Source of the DNA: Actinomycetes bacterium
GTDB taxonomy: Bacteria > Actinomycetota > Actinomycetes > Mycobacteriales > Mycobacteriaceae
DNA length: 64,000 bases
Direction of reading: 5' to 3'
NCBI GenBank assembly: GCA_023418505.1
Contig: JAEZZR010000015.1
Span: 1 to 64,000 of the forward strand
Made by a program: the position numbers and the translations under genes. This document shows, one piece after another, positions 43,967-52,364 of this stretch. Positions within the stretch are counted from its first letter, which is position 1. Every line of letters starts with the position of its first letter. A model generated the notes under the pieces. That model did no database searches, was not told where the DNA came from, and saw only the letters and a program-made list of their open reading frames with translations.

Positions 43967-44854
43967 CTAATCCGCCAGGAACTCCAACCATCGAGGCAGC
44001 TCGCGCTGGGATTGTTCGTATCCCAGCCGGTATGCCTCGTTTATTTTTTCTGGGTTGCGTTCGCGGTTTTCGATGTGCATGTTGTCGGGGAAGAACTGCA
44101 GCGCTTTACCTTCTTTTTCTAGCGCGTTAATTTGCTCCCGGGTTTCGTTGTAGTGCTTCGGCCGGTTGATCAGGCCTTCAGCGATCACGGGATATTTCCG
44201 GAACACTTGCCGCAACACTCCGGGGCGTGATACTTCCGAGCGCCGGAAGTCCCGCGGCCGGGTGTGGATGCACAGGAATTTGTCGTAGCCGTCGTTGATC
44301 GCGGCGTCGATAGCTAGCCCGCCACCCGGCCCGATGGCACCGTCGACGTAGCGCTGCCCGTCGATAATTGTCGGCCGCATGAACCCGGGCAGCGACGATG
44401 ATGCCCGCACCCGAATCATCAAATCATCCAGGCTTGCGACGTCATCGCGGCCAAAGTACACCATCTCGCCGGTTTCGGCGTTGACAGAGCCGATGCGAAA
44501 TTCCGCCGGATTATTGCTGAAACCCTCGAAGTTGTAGGGGCCAAATTTTTCGTAGGTGGTCACAGGTGCTTCGTGGTACATGAAGTCGCTGTTGAAGTAG
44601 CCTTTGCCGCGCAGAAAGCTACTCCAGCCGCCGGCTGCCGGCGACGTCGCGAGCTCCGTCATGGAGCCAATGTTGCGCGCAATATCGCCGGAGAGGTAGT
44701 TCGCAGTCAAGGTCGCCCCGGCCGAGATGCCACCTACCCAGCCGAATTGGACGTTGTTTTCCAGCAAGGTTGTGATGCATGCGGCGGTGTAGGAATTGCG
44801 CATGCCGCCACCTTCGAGCACGAGAGCAACCTTGGGGTAATTGTGCTGCGTCAC
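43967..44854 (-). CDS. Patatin-like phospholipase family protein
   Basis: Serine lipid hydrolase of the YjjU/RssA type. The oxyanion segment is EGGGMRNSY, the nucleophile S44 sits in GGISAGA, and the dyad Asp is D171 in YVDGAIG. The length is 295 residues. GTG 44854 was chosen because AAGGAGAG (44863-44870 on the plus strand as its complement) lies 8 bases upstream; a longer frame would start inside the neighbour's promoter. The natural lipid is unknown. It is divergent from an aminopeptidase gene starting 75 bp away. Confidence 0.9.
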   Translation of the reverse strand: MTQHNYPKVALVLEGGGMRNSYTAACITTLLENNVQFGWVGGISAGATLTANYLSGDIARNIGSMTELATSPAAGGWSSFLRGKGYFNSDFMYHEAPVTTYEKFGPYNFEGFSNNPAEFRIGSVNAETGEMVYFGRDDVASLDDLMIRVRASSSLPGFMRPTIIDGQRYVDGAIGPGGGLAIDAAINDGYDKFLCIHTRPRDFRRSEVSRPGVLRQVFRKYPVIAEGLINRPKHYNETREQINALEKEGKALQFFPDNMHIENRERNPEKINEAYRLGYEQSQRELPRWLEFLAD

Positions 44855-44928
44855 TTGCGAAGCTCTCCTTCTTTTTCGCAATTATTTTTTGCGATCATTT
44901 TTCGCAATCATTTGCCATGATGGTAGCT

Positions 44929-46257
44929 ATGACCGATCACATCGACTATATCGACGATCTTATTGAATTCGTGGCCGCTTCCCCGAGTTCGTACCATGCT
45001 GCCGCAGAGGTTGCCCGCCGCCTGCGCGCCGCCGGCGCAACCGAAATTAGCGAAACAGACCAGTGGCCTTCAGCTCCGGGCACCTATGTCATGCGCCGCG
45101 ATGGTGCCGCCGTGGCCTGGATCGTGCCGGAAGGCAACCTGGATAGCGCCGAGGCTGCTTTCGGCATCGTCGGGTCGCACACGGATTCGCCGGGCTTCCG
45201 CGTCAAGCCACATCCGCAGACCTCCGCGGTAGGTTACCGCCAGGTTGCCGTCGAGATCTACGGCGGTGCGCTGCTCGGTGCCTGGACTGACCGCGAGATC
45301 GAGTTCGCCGGCCGCGTAGTCGATCGCTCCGGCAAAGTCCACCTGGTTCGCACCGGCCCGATTGCGCGCATCCCGCAGCTGGCGATTCACCTCAACCGCA
45401 CGGTGAACGCCGAAGGCCTCAAGCTCGATCCGCAGCGCCACACCGCCCCCGTGATCGCGCTGGAAAACGCGCTCAACCCGGCCACCGGCATCCTCGATGT
45501 GCTGGCAGATCGCGCCGGTGTGCCCGCCGAGGATCTCGTCGCCTGGGATCTGATTTCCGCCGATACCCAGCGCCCCGCGATTTTCGGCGCGCAGCGCGAT
45601 TTCCTCGCTTCCGGTCGCCTCGATAACCTCCTTAGCGTCCATGCCTCGTTGGTGGCTTTCGAGCATTTGCTTGCCGACGGCTCCCAGCACCAATCCCTCA
45701 AAGCTGGCCTCATTCCACTGATGGTGGCTTTCGATCACGAGGAAGTTGGCTCCGCTTCCACCACGGGTGCCGCAGGCCCGCTGCTTTCCGACGTTTTGGC
45801 GCGCATTTCCACCGCCGCCGGCTTTAGCGAGGAGCAGCGCGCCCAGGTGTACCGTCGCTCGGTGTGCCTGTCGGCTGATGGGGCGCATGCGGTGCATCCG
45901 AATTACGTCGGTGAGCACGAACCGGGGCACCACCCGGTGTTGGATGGCGGCCCCGTCGTCAAGCTCAATGCGAATCAGCGCTATGCCACGGATGCGGTGG
46001 GGCAGGCGTTGGTGGCGCGGTTGGCGGCCGAGGCTTCGAAGCGCACCGGCGAGGAAATTCCTGTGCAGTACTTCGTCTCGTCGAACCAGCAGCCTTGCGG
46101 CTCCACGATTGGTCCGATCACCGCTACCCGCATCGGTATCCAGACGGTGGATCTCGGTGCTGCCATGCTGTCGATGCACTCGCCGCGCGAAATGTGTGGC
46201 GTGCGCGATCCGAAATGGCTTAGCGACGTTTTGCTGTCGCTGTGGCTTGAAAGGTAG
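44929..46257 (+). CDS. M18 family aminopeptidase
   Basis: Dinuclear zinc aminopeptidase that prefers acidic N-termini in characterised members. It is 442 residues from ATG 44929; ATG 44917 and 44920 are alternatives. Metal and catalytic motifs are GSHTDSPGFRVKP, FDHEEVGS, SADGAHAVHPNY and SMHSPREMCGVRD. It acts in the cytoplasm; no signal is seen. The next gene, another metallohydrolase, follows after 58 bp. Confidence 0.94.
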   Translation: MTDHIDYIDDLIEFVAASPSSYHAAAEVARRLRAAGATEISETDQWPSAPGTYVMRRDGAAVAWIVPEGNLDSAEAAFGIVGSHTDSPGFRVKPHPQTSAVGYRQVAVEIYGGALLGAWTDREIEFAGRVVDRSGKVHLVRTGPIARIPQLAIHLNRTVNAEGLKLDPQRHTAPVIALENALNPATGILDVLADRAGVPAEDLVAWDLISADTQRPAIFGAQRDFLASGRLDNLLSVHASLVAFEHLLADGSQHQSLKAGLIPLMVAFDHEEVGSASTTGAAGPLLSDVLARISTAAGFSEEQRAQVYRRSVCLSADGAHAVHPNYVGEHEPGHHPVLDGGPVVKLNANQRYATDAVGQALVARLAAEASKRTGEEIPVQYFVSSNQQPCGSTIGPITATRIGIQTVDLGAAMLSMHSPREMCGVRDPKWLSDVLLSLWLER

Positions 46258-46315
46258 ACGGGCTCAGCTAAGTTCCGCCCCGCCCCAGCTGCCACCCTCG
46301 GTAGACTAGGGAGCC

Positions 46316-47800
46316 ATGTGTTGTCACCATGGTTCTTTAGATCACCTAATTTCCCGGCATGTGCTTGCCGACGGTGGTGGCACCGGCTCCTCGGAAGCCA
46401 CCGACGTCGATGTGCCCCCGGTGCCTTTCGAGGTGCCAGTTTCCGAGGTGATCGCCTGGCGCCGGCACCTGCACCAGAACCCGGAGCTGAGTTTCCGCGA
46501 GTATGAGACCGCCGATTTCATCGAAGGTCTGCTGCACGAGTGGGGCATTCCCACCGAGCGCCTGACTCCCACCAGCGTCATCGGCACTATTACCGGCACC
46601 GCAGGTGACCCGGCCACCGGCCGTGTGATCGGCTACCGCGCCGACATTGACGCGCTACCTATCCAGGAGGAAACCGGCCTGGAATTCGCTTCCCGGCGCG
46701 CGGGCGTCATGCACGCCTGCGGTCACGATTGTCACACCGCGATGTTGCTGGGTACCGCGAAGATTCTGCAGGGCATGCGCGACCGGCTCCACGGCAAGGT
46801 GGTGTTGATTTTCCAGCACGCCGAGGAAATGCTGCCCGGTGGCGCCCGCGAGCTCATCGCACACGGCGCCGCCGACGATATCGACGAAGTCTATGCCTTC
46901 CACATGGCCCCACACCCCGTGGGATATGTGGGCATTTGCCGCGGGCGCGTCACCACGATGTCCGGCATTGTGTCCATCCAGATCCGAGGCCGCGGCGGGC
47001 ACTCCTCGAATCCGCAGCTGGCGGTTGATCCGGTCCTCGTCGCCAGCGAGGTGACGCTGATGCTCAACACGATCGTCAGCCGCAATTTGGATCCGCGCCA
47101 TATGAATATTGTGAATGTGGGTTCGCTGCATGCTGGCGAAGCGGGCAACGTGATTCCCGATACGGCGCACCTGGAGCTGTCGATGCGTTCGGTCGACGAG
47201 GCCGATTGGGAGTCGATGTCCCACCGCATCGAGTCGCTGGTGAACGGCATCTGTGCCGCCCATGGCGCCCAAGCTCAGTTCGATTGGCAGATCCCGTACC
47301 CGATGGTGGTGAACGCCGACGTTGCCTCCAACCGCGCCTGGCACGCCGCCACCCGCGCCATCGGCGAGCGGCGCGTGTTCGCCGCCCAGCCGTGGGCCCC
47401 GTCGGACGATTTCTCCTACTTCAGCCGCGAAGCCCCCGGCTGCTACATGTTCCTCGGCTCCGGCGGCCCGGAGGTGGGCATGCGCTACTTCCTGCACAAC
47501 TCGCACTTCGACGTCGTGGAGCGCGCCATGACCGCCGGCGTCAAAGTAGAGGTGCAGATCGCTCTCGACGCTTTGGCGCCCGGCCACCCCGCACCCCCAG
47601 AGATGCCACGCGCCGCCGACGACGATGCCGTCAACGCCAAGGTCATCAAACCGGCTGGCCAGGTGCCACCGCGTCCCACGCAACCCGGATCCCCAACGCC
47701 GCAGTCGCACGCAGGCGAAGGGCCGGTGCGGAACCCCGCTAGCAATCCAGCCAGCAACCAAACTAGCCAGCTAACCCAAGGTCACGGTGAAAACTCATGA
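46316..47800 (+). CDS. M20 family amidohydrolase
   Basis: Zinc amidohydrolase of the IAA-amino-acid hydrolase/hippuricase/carboxypeptidase type. Landmarks are RRHLHQNPELSFREYETADFI, MHACGHDCHTAMLLGTA (metal ligands), HAEEMLPGGARELI and RGRGGHSSNP. The core ends near residue 425. A ~70-residue Pro/Asn/Gln tail follows with a 12-bp repeat (47732-47767). The N-terminal ~40 residues before PVSEVIAWRR are also atypical. The start is ATG 46316. The stop overlaps the GH13 gene by ATGA. Confidence 0.92.
   Translation: MCCHHGSLDHLISRHVLADGGGTGSSEATDVDVPPVPFEVPVSEVIAWRRHLHQNPELSFREYETADFIEGLLHEWGIPTERLTPTSVIGTITGTAGDPATGRVIGYRADIDALPIQEETGLEFASRRAGVMHACGHDCHTAMLLGTAKILQGMRDRLHGKVVLIFQHAEEMLPGGARELIAHGAADDIDEVYAFHMAPHPVGYVGICRGRVTTMSGIVSIQIRGRGGHSSNPQLAVDPVLVASEVTLMLNTIVSRNLDPRHMNIVNVGSLHAGEAGNVIPDTAHLELSMRSVDEADWESMSHRIESLVNGICAAHGAQAQFDWQIPYPMVVNADVASNRAWHAATRAIGERRVFAAQPWAPSDDFSYFSREAPGCYMFLGSGGPEVGMRYFLHNSHFDVVERAMTAGVKVEVQIALDALAPGHPAPPEMPRAADDDAVNAKVIKPAGQVPPRPTQPGSPTPQSHAGEGPVRNPASNPASNQTSQLTQGHGENS
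47732..47767 (+). repeat. 12-bp tandem repeat (three units) in the amidohydrolase tail
   Basis: AACCCCGCTAGC (47732-47743) and two diverged copies to 47767, in frame, giving NPAS-type units. Confidence 0.75.
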
Positions 47801-49116
47801 GCAATACACCAGCACAACCCCAGAGTCCTTCCTGGGTGGCGCACGCTATCGGGTGGCATGTGTACCCGCTGGGTTTTGTCGGTGCGCCCATCCGCCCCGA
47901 GCAGAAGATCACGCACAGCACCTCGCGCCACACGATGGATGATTTGGTGCAGTGGCTCGATTACGCGCAGCAGCTCGGCCTCAATGCGATCCAGCTAGGC
48001 CCAGTTTTCGATTCGGTCTCGCACGGCTACGACACGCTCGACTACTACCGCATCGATCCCCGCTTAGGCGACGAAGAAGCCTGCACCCGTTTCCTAGAGG
48101 CCGCCCACCAGCGGGGTTTTAAGGTGCTTTTCGACGGAGTTTTCAACCATCTAAGCTCCCAGGCGTCACTGTTCCAGGAGGCGCTACAGCAGCCGGAGTC
48201 CGATGCAGCGCAGCTGTTTGCCATCGATCGCAGCGATCCCGATAACCCGATTGCACCATGCTTCGAAGGGCATGAGGATTTGGTGGAGTTCGACCATGCG
48301 TCGGAAGCTACTGCCAAGTTTGTTACGGACATTTTGGATTATTGGCTCGCCCGCGGCGTGGATGGCTGGCGCATGGATGCCGCCTATTCGTTGCCAGCCG
48401 AATTCTGGGCGAAGGTGCTGCCGCCGCTGCGCGAGAAGTATCCCGAGGCCTATTTCTACGGCGAGGTCATCCACGGCGATTATCCGCAGATTGTGCAGGC
48501 CTCGACGCTGGATTCGGTTACGGAATACGAGCTGTGGAAGGCCGTCTGGTCGAGCCTGAAGGAGGGCAACTTCTTCGAGCTTGAGTGGACGCTGCGCCGC
48601 CACAACGAATTCTTGGACACGTTCGTGCCCGTGACCTTTATCGGCAACCACGACGTCACGCGCATCGCCACCACCGTCGGCGCCGATAAGGCCGTGCTCG
48701 CGCTGACCGTGCTCCTGACTGTAGGCGGCACCCCACTGATTTACTACGGCGACGAGCAAGCCTACACCGGCGCAAAAGAGGAGCGCCTGGGCGGCGACGA
48801 TCAGGTGCGGCCAGTGATGCCGGAGCACCCAGATGAGCTCGCGGATCTAGGACAGTGGATGTATGAGGCGCACCAGCAGCTAATTGCGATCCGGCGCCAA
48901 TACCCGTGGCTGCACACCGCCCGCGTTGCAGTGGATCACCTGGAAAACGAGCACCTGGTTTATACCGTTTCTGCTCACGACGGATCCCACGCGGAGCAAG
49001 GATCAGATAAGCCACGGCAACTGCAGGTGGAACTAAAAATCTCCGGTGCTCAAGGAACACCGGAGGCAATTGTGCGCGTGCCGGGGCAATCCGACACGCT
49101 ATTTCACAGGGCGTGA
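47797..49116 (+). CDS. Alpha-amylase family (GH13) glycosyl hydrolase
   Basis: A 439-residue cytoplasmic GH13 enzyme. The four regions are visible: DGVFNH, GWRMDAAY with nucleophile D194, GEVIHG with acid E223, and FIGNHDVTR with D286. HVYPLGFVGAP at the start is typical of small bacterial maltogenic or trehalose-type GH13 proteins. The substrate (maltodextrin or glycogen-derived) is not certain. Translation is coupled to the amidohydrolase by an ATGA overlap, an unusual pairing. Confidence 0.92.
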   Translation: MSNTPAQPQSPSWVAHAIGWHVYPLGFVGAPIRPEQKITHSTSRHTMDDLVQWLDYAQQLGLNAIQLGPVFDSVSHGYDTLDYYRIDPRLGDEEACTRFLEAAHQRGFKVLFDGVFNHLSSQASLFQEALQQPESDAAQLFAIDRSDPDNPIAPCFEGHEDLVEFDHASEATAKFVTDILDYWLARGVDGWRMDAAYSLPAEFWAKVLPPLREKYPEAYFYGEVIHGDYPQIVQASTLDSVTEYELWKAVWSSLKEGNFFELEWTLRRHNEFLDTFVPVTFIGNHDVTRIATTVGADKAVLALTVLLTVGGTPLIYYGDEQAYTGAKEERLGGDDQVRPVMPEHPDELADLGQWMYEAHQQLIAIRRQYPWLHTARVAVDHLENEHLVYTVSAHDGSHAEQGSDKPRQLQVELKISGAQGTPEAIVRVPGQSDTLFHRA

Positions 49117-49134
49117 AACTAGCGGCTCTGCCGC

Positions 49135-49374
49135 TTAGTTCACCGCTGGAGCCGTGGTTTCTGCCGTGGTTTCGGTGATGGTAGTAAAGGTGGTGGCCGT
49201 GGTGCCAGCTTCACCGGTGCCGTCCGATGGTTCCGGAGCTTCGAAGGAGTGGGTTGGGTTCTCCTGATCCGTCACCTTAATGTCAGAGGGATTTTCGTTC
49301 GGTGGGGAGCAACCTACTAGTGCAGCTGCAGCGATAGCGGTTGCGGCGATTGCGCCGGCGAGGCGGGTACGCAT
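49135..49374 (-). CDS. Small lipoprotein, Thr-rich tail
   Basis: A 79-residue predicted lipoprotein with the lipobox LVGC (about 19-22), then an acidic region and a tail rich in Thr, Ala and Glu. The function is unknown. ATG 49374 follows GAGGAG on the minus strand. Three GTTTAACC repeats lie upstream (49397-49435). It is convergent with the GH13 gene. Confidence 0.8.
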   Translation of the reverse strand: MRTRLAGAIAATAIAAAALVGCSPPNENPSDIKVTDQENPTHSFEAPEPSDGTGEAGTTATTFTTITETTAETTAPAVN

Positions 49375-49396
49375 TATAAGAACTCCTCGTTTAGCT

Positions 49397-49435
49397 GGTT
49401 AAACAATATGGCTAGCCGGTTAAACCTGGTTAAAC
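49397..49435 (-). promoter_or_regulatory. Three direct GTTTAACC repeats upstream of the lipoprotein
   Basis: On the plus strand GGTTAAAC lies at 49397-49404, 49418-49425 and 49428-49435, spaced 21 and 10 bp. Spacing by whole helical turns on one face suggests a binding site for a regulator, 23-61 bp from the start codon. Confidence 0.45.
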
Positions 49436-49487
49436 ATTACGGCCAGTTTAAGAAACCTTAAAGCTTGTGCCTTTATCTTAATAGATT

Positions 49488-51476
49488 CTAAGAGTTTCGG
49501 AGGGAATCGGGAACCAACGGCCCGATCGATCCGGAGCCGAAGCAGATCGAATCGCCGGCGCTTGCGTCGACAAGCTCCACGCGCAGGATGTTGCCACCGC
49601 CGGTGACCGCGACCCAGCGACGCTCGAGCTGATCGTCAATAGAGACCAGCGCCGAATTCTTTAGCGTCTGCTCCTCGGTCTCGAACGGGTTCGGCAAAGA
49701 CAGCCGTACGGTCAGCGGGGTAGAGGCCGTGGCGTTGAACTCGGCCACCCAGTCGCCGAGCTTCACAATGTCAGTCAGCGGGATTTCTACCGACGCGGTT
49801 CCGTCGCCAGCTGCCTCCAAGCGGTGGCCGCACTCCGGGGAGTCGCCCTCGTTGTACTTGGTCAGCGCGCTCACGCCGGCGGCCACGATGTCGCCGTCAT
49901 TGTTAAACATCCGCGGCAACGTGGTGACGTGCGAAAATTCCGGCCGCCTATCCAGCGGAATGTCGTCGAACACGTGTGCGTAAGTATTGTTCGGAGCCGT
50001 CAGCGGCAGCAAGATTTCATAAGGTACCTGCTGGTCGAGGATCGGGGCGTCGTCCGCCGCGCGAGCTTCCTCTAAAGCCTGCGTGGTCGTGCGCAGCCAA
50101 CCTGCGGTGCGATCGTCAGCCCACGCGTTGCGGTAGGAAAACACCGACACCGCCGACGAAACAAACACCACCGCAACTAGCGCCAACACTAACTCGCGCG
50201 TACGACGGGGCAGCGGTGGCGGCGCAACCTCCTTCGGCGGGTGGCTAGTAAACGCTGTCGCGGCGCACATTGCGATGACCAAAACAACGTCCGAATAATA
50301 ATGCAGCGTATGTGCCAAAGTGCCCGAAGTATGCTCGCCCGAGCGGACAAAAAGCAGCAGCAACAGCACCACGAAGGTATATGTCGTCGCCAGCGTCCAC
50401 GGAGCCCACGCGCGAATATCGCGCCCAATGCTGATTGCAGAAACAAACAGCACCAACATGCCGCCAATCAAGATCAAGCTCGGTGGCGCATCGGCGAACG
50501 GCTGCCCCGGAACCCAACGCTCCCAGATCCACGGACCGCCCACCAAACCAGCGAAAATCTGACCCAGGCCGCCGAAGAACAGCTCGATCAGTGGCTTCGA
50601 GGTGGCCTCGAAATCATGGCGCAAACTGGAAAAGAAGTACAGCACCGCCCAGCCGACGGTGATCGTCGTTAGCGTAATCCACAACGTGGCACCCTTGCGC
50701 AGTGTTTCGAGGATGCTCACGCGGCGCAAATATGCGATCGAAATGATCAGCAGCAGCGTGACCGGCACGATTGCCAGCGACTTTTCGAAAAAGCCCAACG
50801 CCAGCAACAACACTACCGAACAGCCGACCAAATGGCGGGGACGAAGGCGTGCCGCGGTGGGGATGAACTGGTCGGTAGGGGCGGTTTCGAGCTCGACGTA
50901 GGAAAAGCGGTCGAAGGAAATGCGGATGAAAACGGCGACCACCACCGCGAACGCAAACTGCATCGGCAGCGAGTTCACTGCTGCGGACCACCAGGTGCTA
51001 CCCGGCATAGTTAGCGGGGTGAGCGATGCTAGCGCCAACGCGCCGTAAGCCACCCAGGTGCGTCCTGCAATGCGGCGCAGTGCCACCGCCGATGCCGCCG
51101 TCACCGCCACCTGACCCAACGCCATCAACACAGCCGGAATCCACCACTGCCACGGCGCCAGCTTGTTTATCAGCCCCTGGACGAAAAATGCCAACGGCGC
51201 CAAATGCCCATCGTGGTTCTGGAACAGATAATCCGGCGCAAATACCGACTCACCCATGCCGGTGCCCACGATGATGAAATCATCCCAGTAAAACGTGCGG
51301 CCAGTAAGCACCACAATGCGGCCGAACATCTCCAGGGCAATCAACACAATTACCGCAATCAGCCACGCCCTCGGCGACATATGCAACAACTGCAAGCGCC
51401 GGGTAAGCGATGGGGACTCGGCGGTGTGTGCGGTAGCAGCGTCCGATGGCTGGTCAGCGTTGGCGGTGGCATCCAT
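49488..51476 (-). CDS. Large membrane protein, GT-C glycosyltransferase-like
   Basis: A 662-residue protein with about 11-12 helices (residues ~38-430), followed by an outside C-terminal domain of ~220 residues. The first loop has FYWDDFIIVG; an acidic pair at that place is typical of GT-C enzymes that use polyprenyl-phosphate sugars. Such enzymes build arabinan or mannan in this group, but no closer assignment is possible. ATG 51476 was chosen because upstream in-frame codons lie in a region that does not look coding. The 5' side faces the riboswitch unit. Confidence 0.7.
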   Translation of the reverse strand: MDATANADQPSDAATAHTAESPSLTRRLQLLHMSPRAWLIAVIVLIALEMFGRIVVLTGRTFYWDDFIIVGTGMGESVFAPDYLFQNHDGHLAPLAFFVQGLINKLAPWQWWIPAVLMALGQVAVTAASAVALRRIAGRTWVAYGALALASLTPLTMPGSTWWSAAVNSLPMQFAFAVVVAVFIRISFDRFSYVELETAPTDQFIPTAARLRPRHLVGCSVVLLLALGFFEKSLAIVPVTLLLIISIAYLRRVSILETLRKGATLWITLTTITVGWAVLYFFSSLRHDFEATSKPLIELFFGGLGQIFAGLVGGPWIWERWVPGQPFADAPPSLILIGGMLVLFVSAISIGRDIRAWAPWTLATTYTFVVLLLLLFVRSGEHTSGTLAHTLHYYSDVVLVIAMCAATAFTSHPPKEVAPPPLPRRTRELVLALVAVVFVSSAVSVFSYRNAWADDRTAGWLRTTTQALEEARAADDAPILDQQVPYEILLPLTAPNNTYAHVFDDIPLDRRPEFSHVTTLPRMFNNDGDIVAAGVSALTKYNEGDSPECGHRLEAAGDGTASVEIPLTDIVKLGDWVAEFNATASTPLTVRLSLPNPFETEEQTLKNSALVSIDDQLERRWVAVTGGGNILRVELVDASAGDSICFGSGSIGPLVPDSLRNS

Positions 51477-51532
51477 AGTTATTAAAGATAGGGTGTAAAG
51501 CTTCTCAGGTGGTAGCATTTGTTTTTGAAAAC

Positions 51533-51667
51533 CACGCGGGTGTCCTCGCTGAAGAGGACTGAGATGCAACTTCGAGTTCCATAGCCCAGCGTTTTGGCTG
51601 GTAGATGGAAGATTCGGGCGTTGCGGACCGCTTGAACCTGTCCGGGTAATGCCGGCGAAGGAAGCTG
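51533..51667 (+). promoter_or_regulatory. TPP riboswitch (THI element)
   Basis: The conserved parts are CTGAGA at 51559-51564, TGAACCTG at 51633-51640 and GGTAATGCCGGCGAAGG at 51645-51661, in the right order and spacing. The variable stem between them is about 65 bases. GGGAGG at 51667-51672 is the ribosome site of the next gene, so control of translation by thiamine pyrophosphate is likely. Confidence 0.95.
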
Positions 51668-51682
51668 GGAGGCTATTTTTCT

Positions 51683-52321
51683 ATGTCCGCTGATAATTCG
51701 CGCGCTAAGGCGCAAGCTCCGTCGCGCGCCGCCGTCAAACGCAACCTGCAATGGCGCGCTGTCGATTTCGTGACCGCCGCCGTCTTAGGCGTCGCCTGCG
51801 GTGCCATCTTCGTGATGTGGAACATCATTGGTGGTGCCTGGACTGATGCGCTCAATGCTCTCACGCCGGGCTTCGGAGGTTTGGCTCTTGGTATCTGGCT
51901 TCTGGGTGGCACGCTCGGCGGCCTGATCATCCGCAAACCAGGCGCGGCAATTTTCGTCGAGGTGCTCGCCGCGAGCGTCTCCGCCGCTGTGGGCAACCAG
52001 TGGGGCATCGGGGTGCTCTACTCAGGCATTGCACAAGGCCTGGGCGTGGAAATCGTCCTGCTCATACTCGCGTACCGCAAGTTCAATGTTTCCGTAGCAA
52101 TGCTGATGGGCGCCGGCGCTGCAATCGGCGCCTGGGTGCTGGAGTTCTTTATGGGCAACATCGCCAAGAGCGTCGAGTTCAACGTGATCTATTTCTTCGC
52201 GCAGCTCACCTCGGGTATTTTGCTGGCGGGCTTGCTGTCCTGGTTCCTGGTGAAAGCCCTTGCCAAGACTGGCGCGCTGGATCGGTTCGCTGCCGGCCGT
52301 GAATTCCGCGCCGAAGTTTAG
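51683..52321 (+). CDS. ykoE: ECF transporter S component YkoE (thiamine precursor)
   Basis: A 212-residue membrane protein with five or six helices that binds the vitamin precursor, probably hydroxymethylpyrimidine. Landmarks are WRAVDFVTAAVLGVACGAIFVMWN, GGTLGGLIIRKPGAA and EVLAASVSAAVGNQWG. ATG 51683 lies 10 bases after GGGAGG of the riboswitch. The genes for its ATPase and T component follow, giving the YkoEDC system. Confidence 0.94.
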   Translation: MSADNSRAKAQAPSRAAVKRNLQWRAVDFVTAAVLGVACGAIFVMWNIIGGAWTDALNALTPGFGGLALGIWLLGGTLGGLIIRKPGAAIFVEVLAASVSAAVGNQWGIGVLYSGIAQGLGVEIVLLILAYRKFNVSVAMLMGAGAAIGAWVLEFFMGNIAKSVEFNVIYFFAQLTSGILLAGLLSWFLVKALAKTGALDRFAAGREFRAEV

Positions 52322-52364
52322 TGGTGCCTGAGCTACACCAACCCCTAGCTAGAAAGCAGCGTTT

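Noticed and set aside
45070..46179. Open frame antisense to the M18 aminopeptidase
   Set aside because: It is a shadow of a motif-complete peptidase gene with no ribosome site or family motif.
46655..47761. Open frame antisense to the M20 amidohydrolase
   Set aside because: It mirrors a well-supported gene, and its Gly/His/Val-rich composition is typical of reversed GC-rich coding DNA.
51477..51569. Longer start for the GT-C-like membrane protein
   Set aside because: The extension would be read from DNA that overlaps the opposite-strand riboswitch and has no coding character; ATG 51476 gives a normal start.
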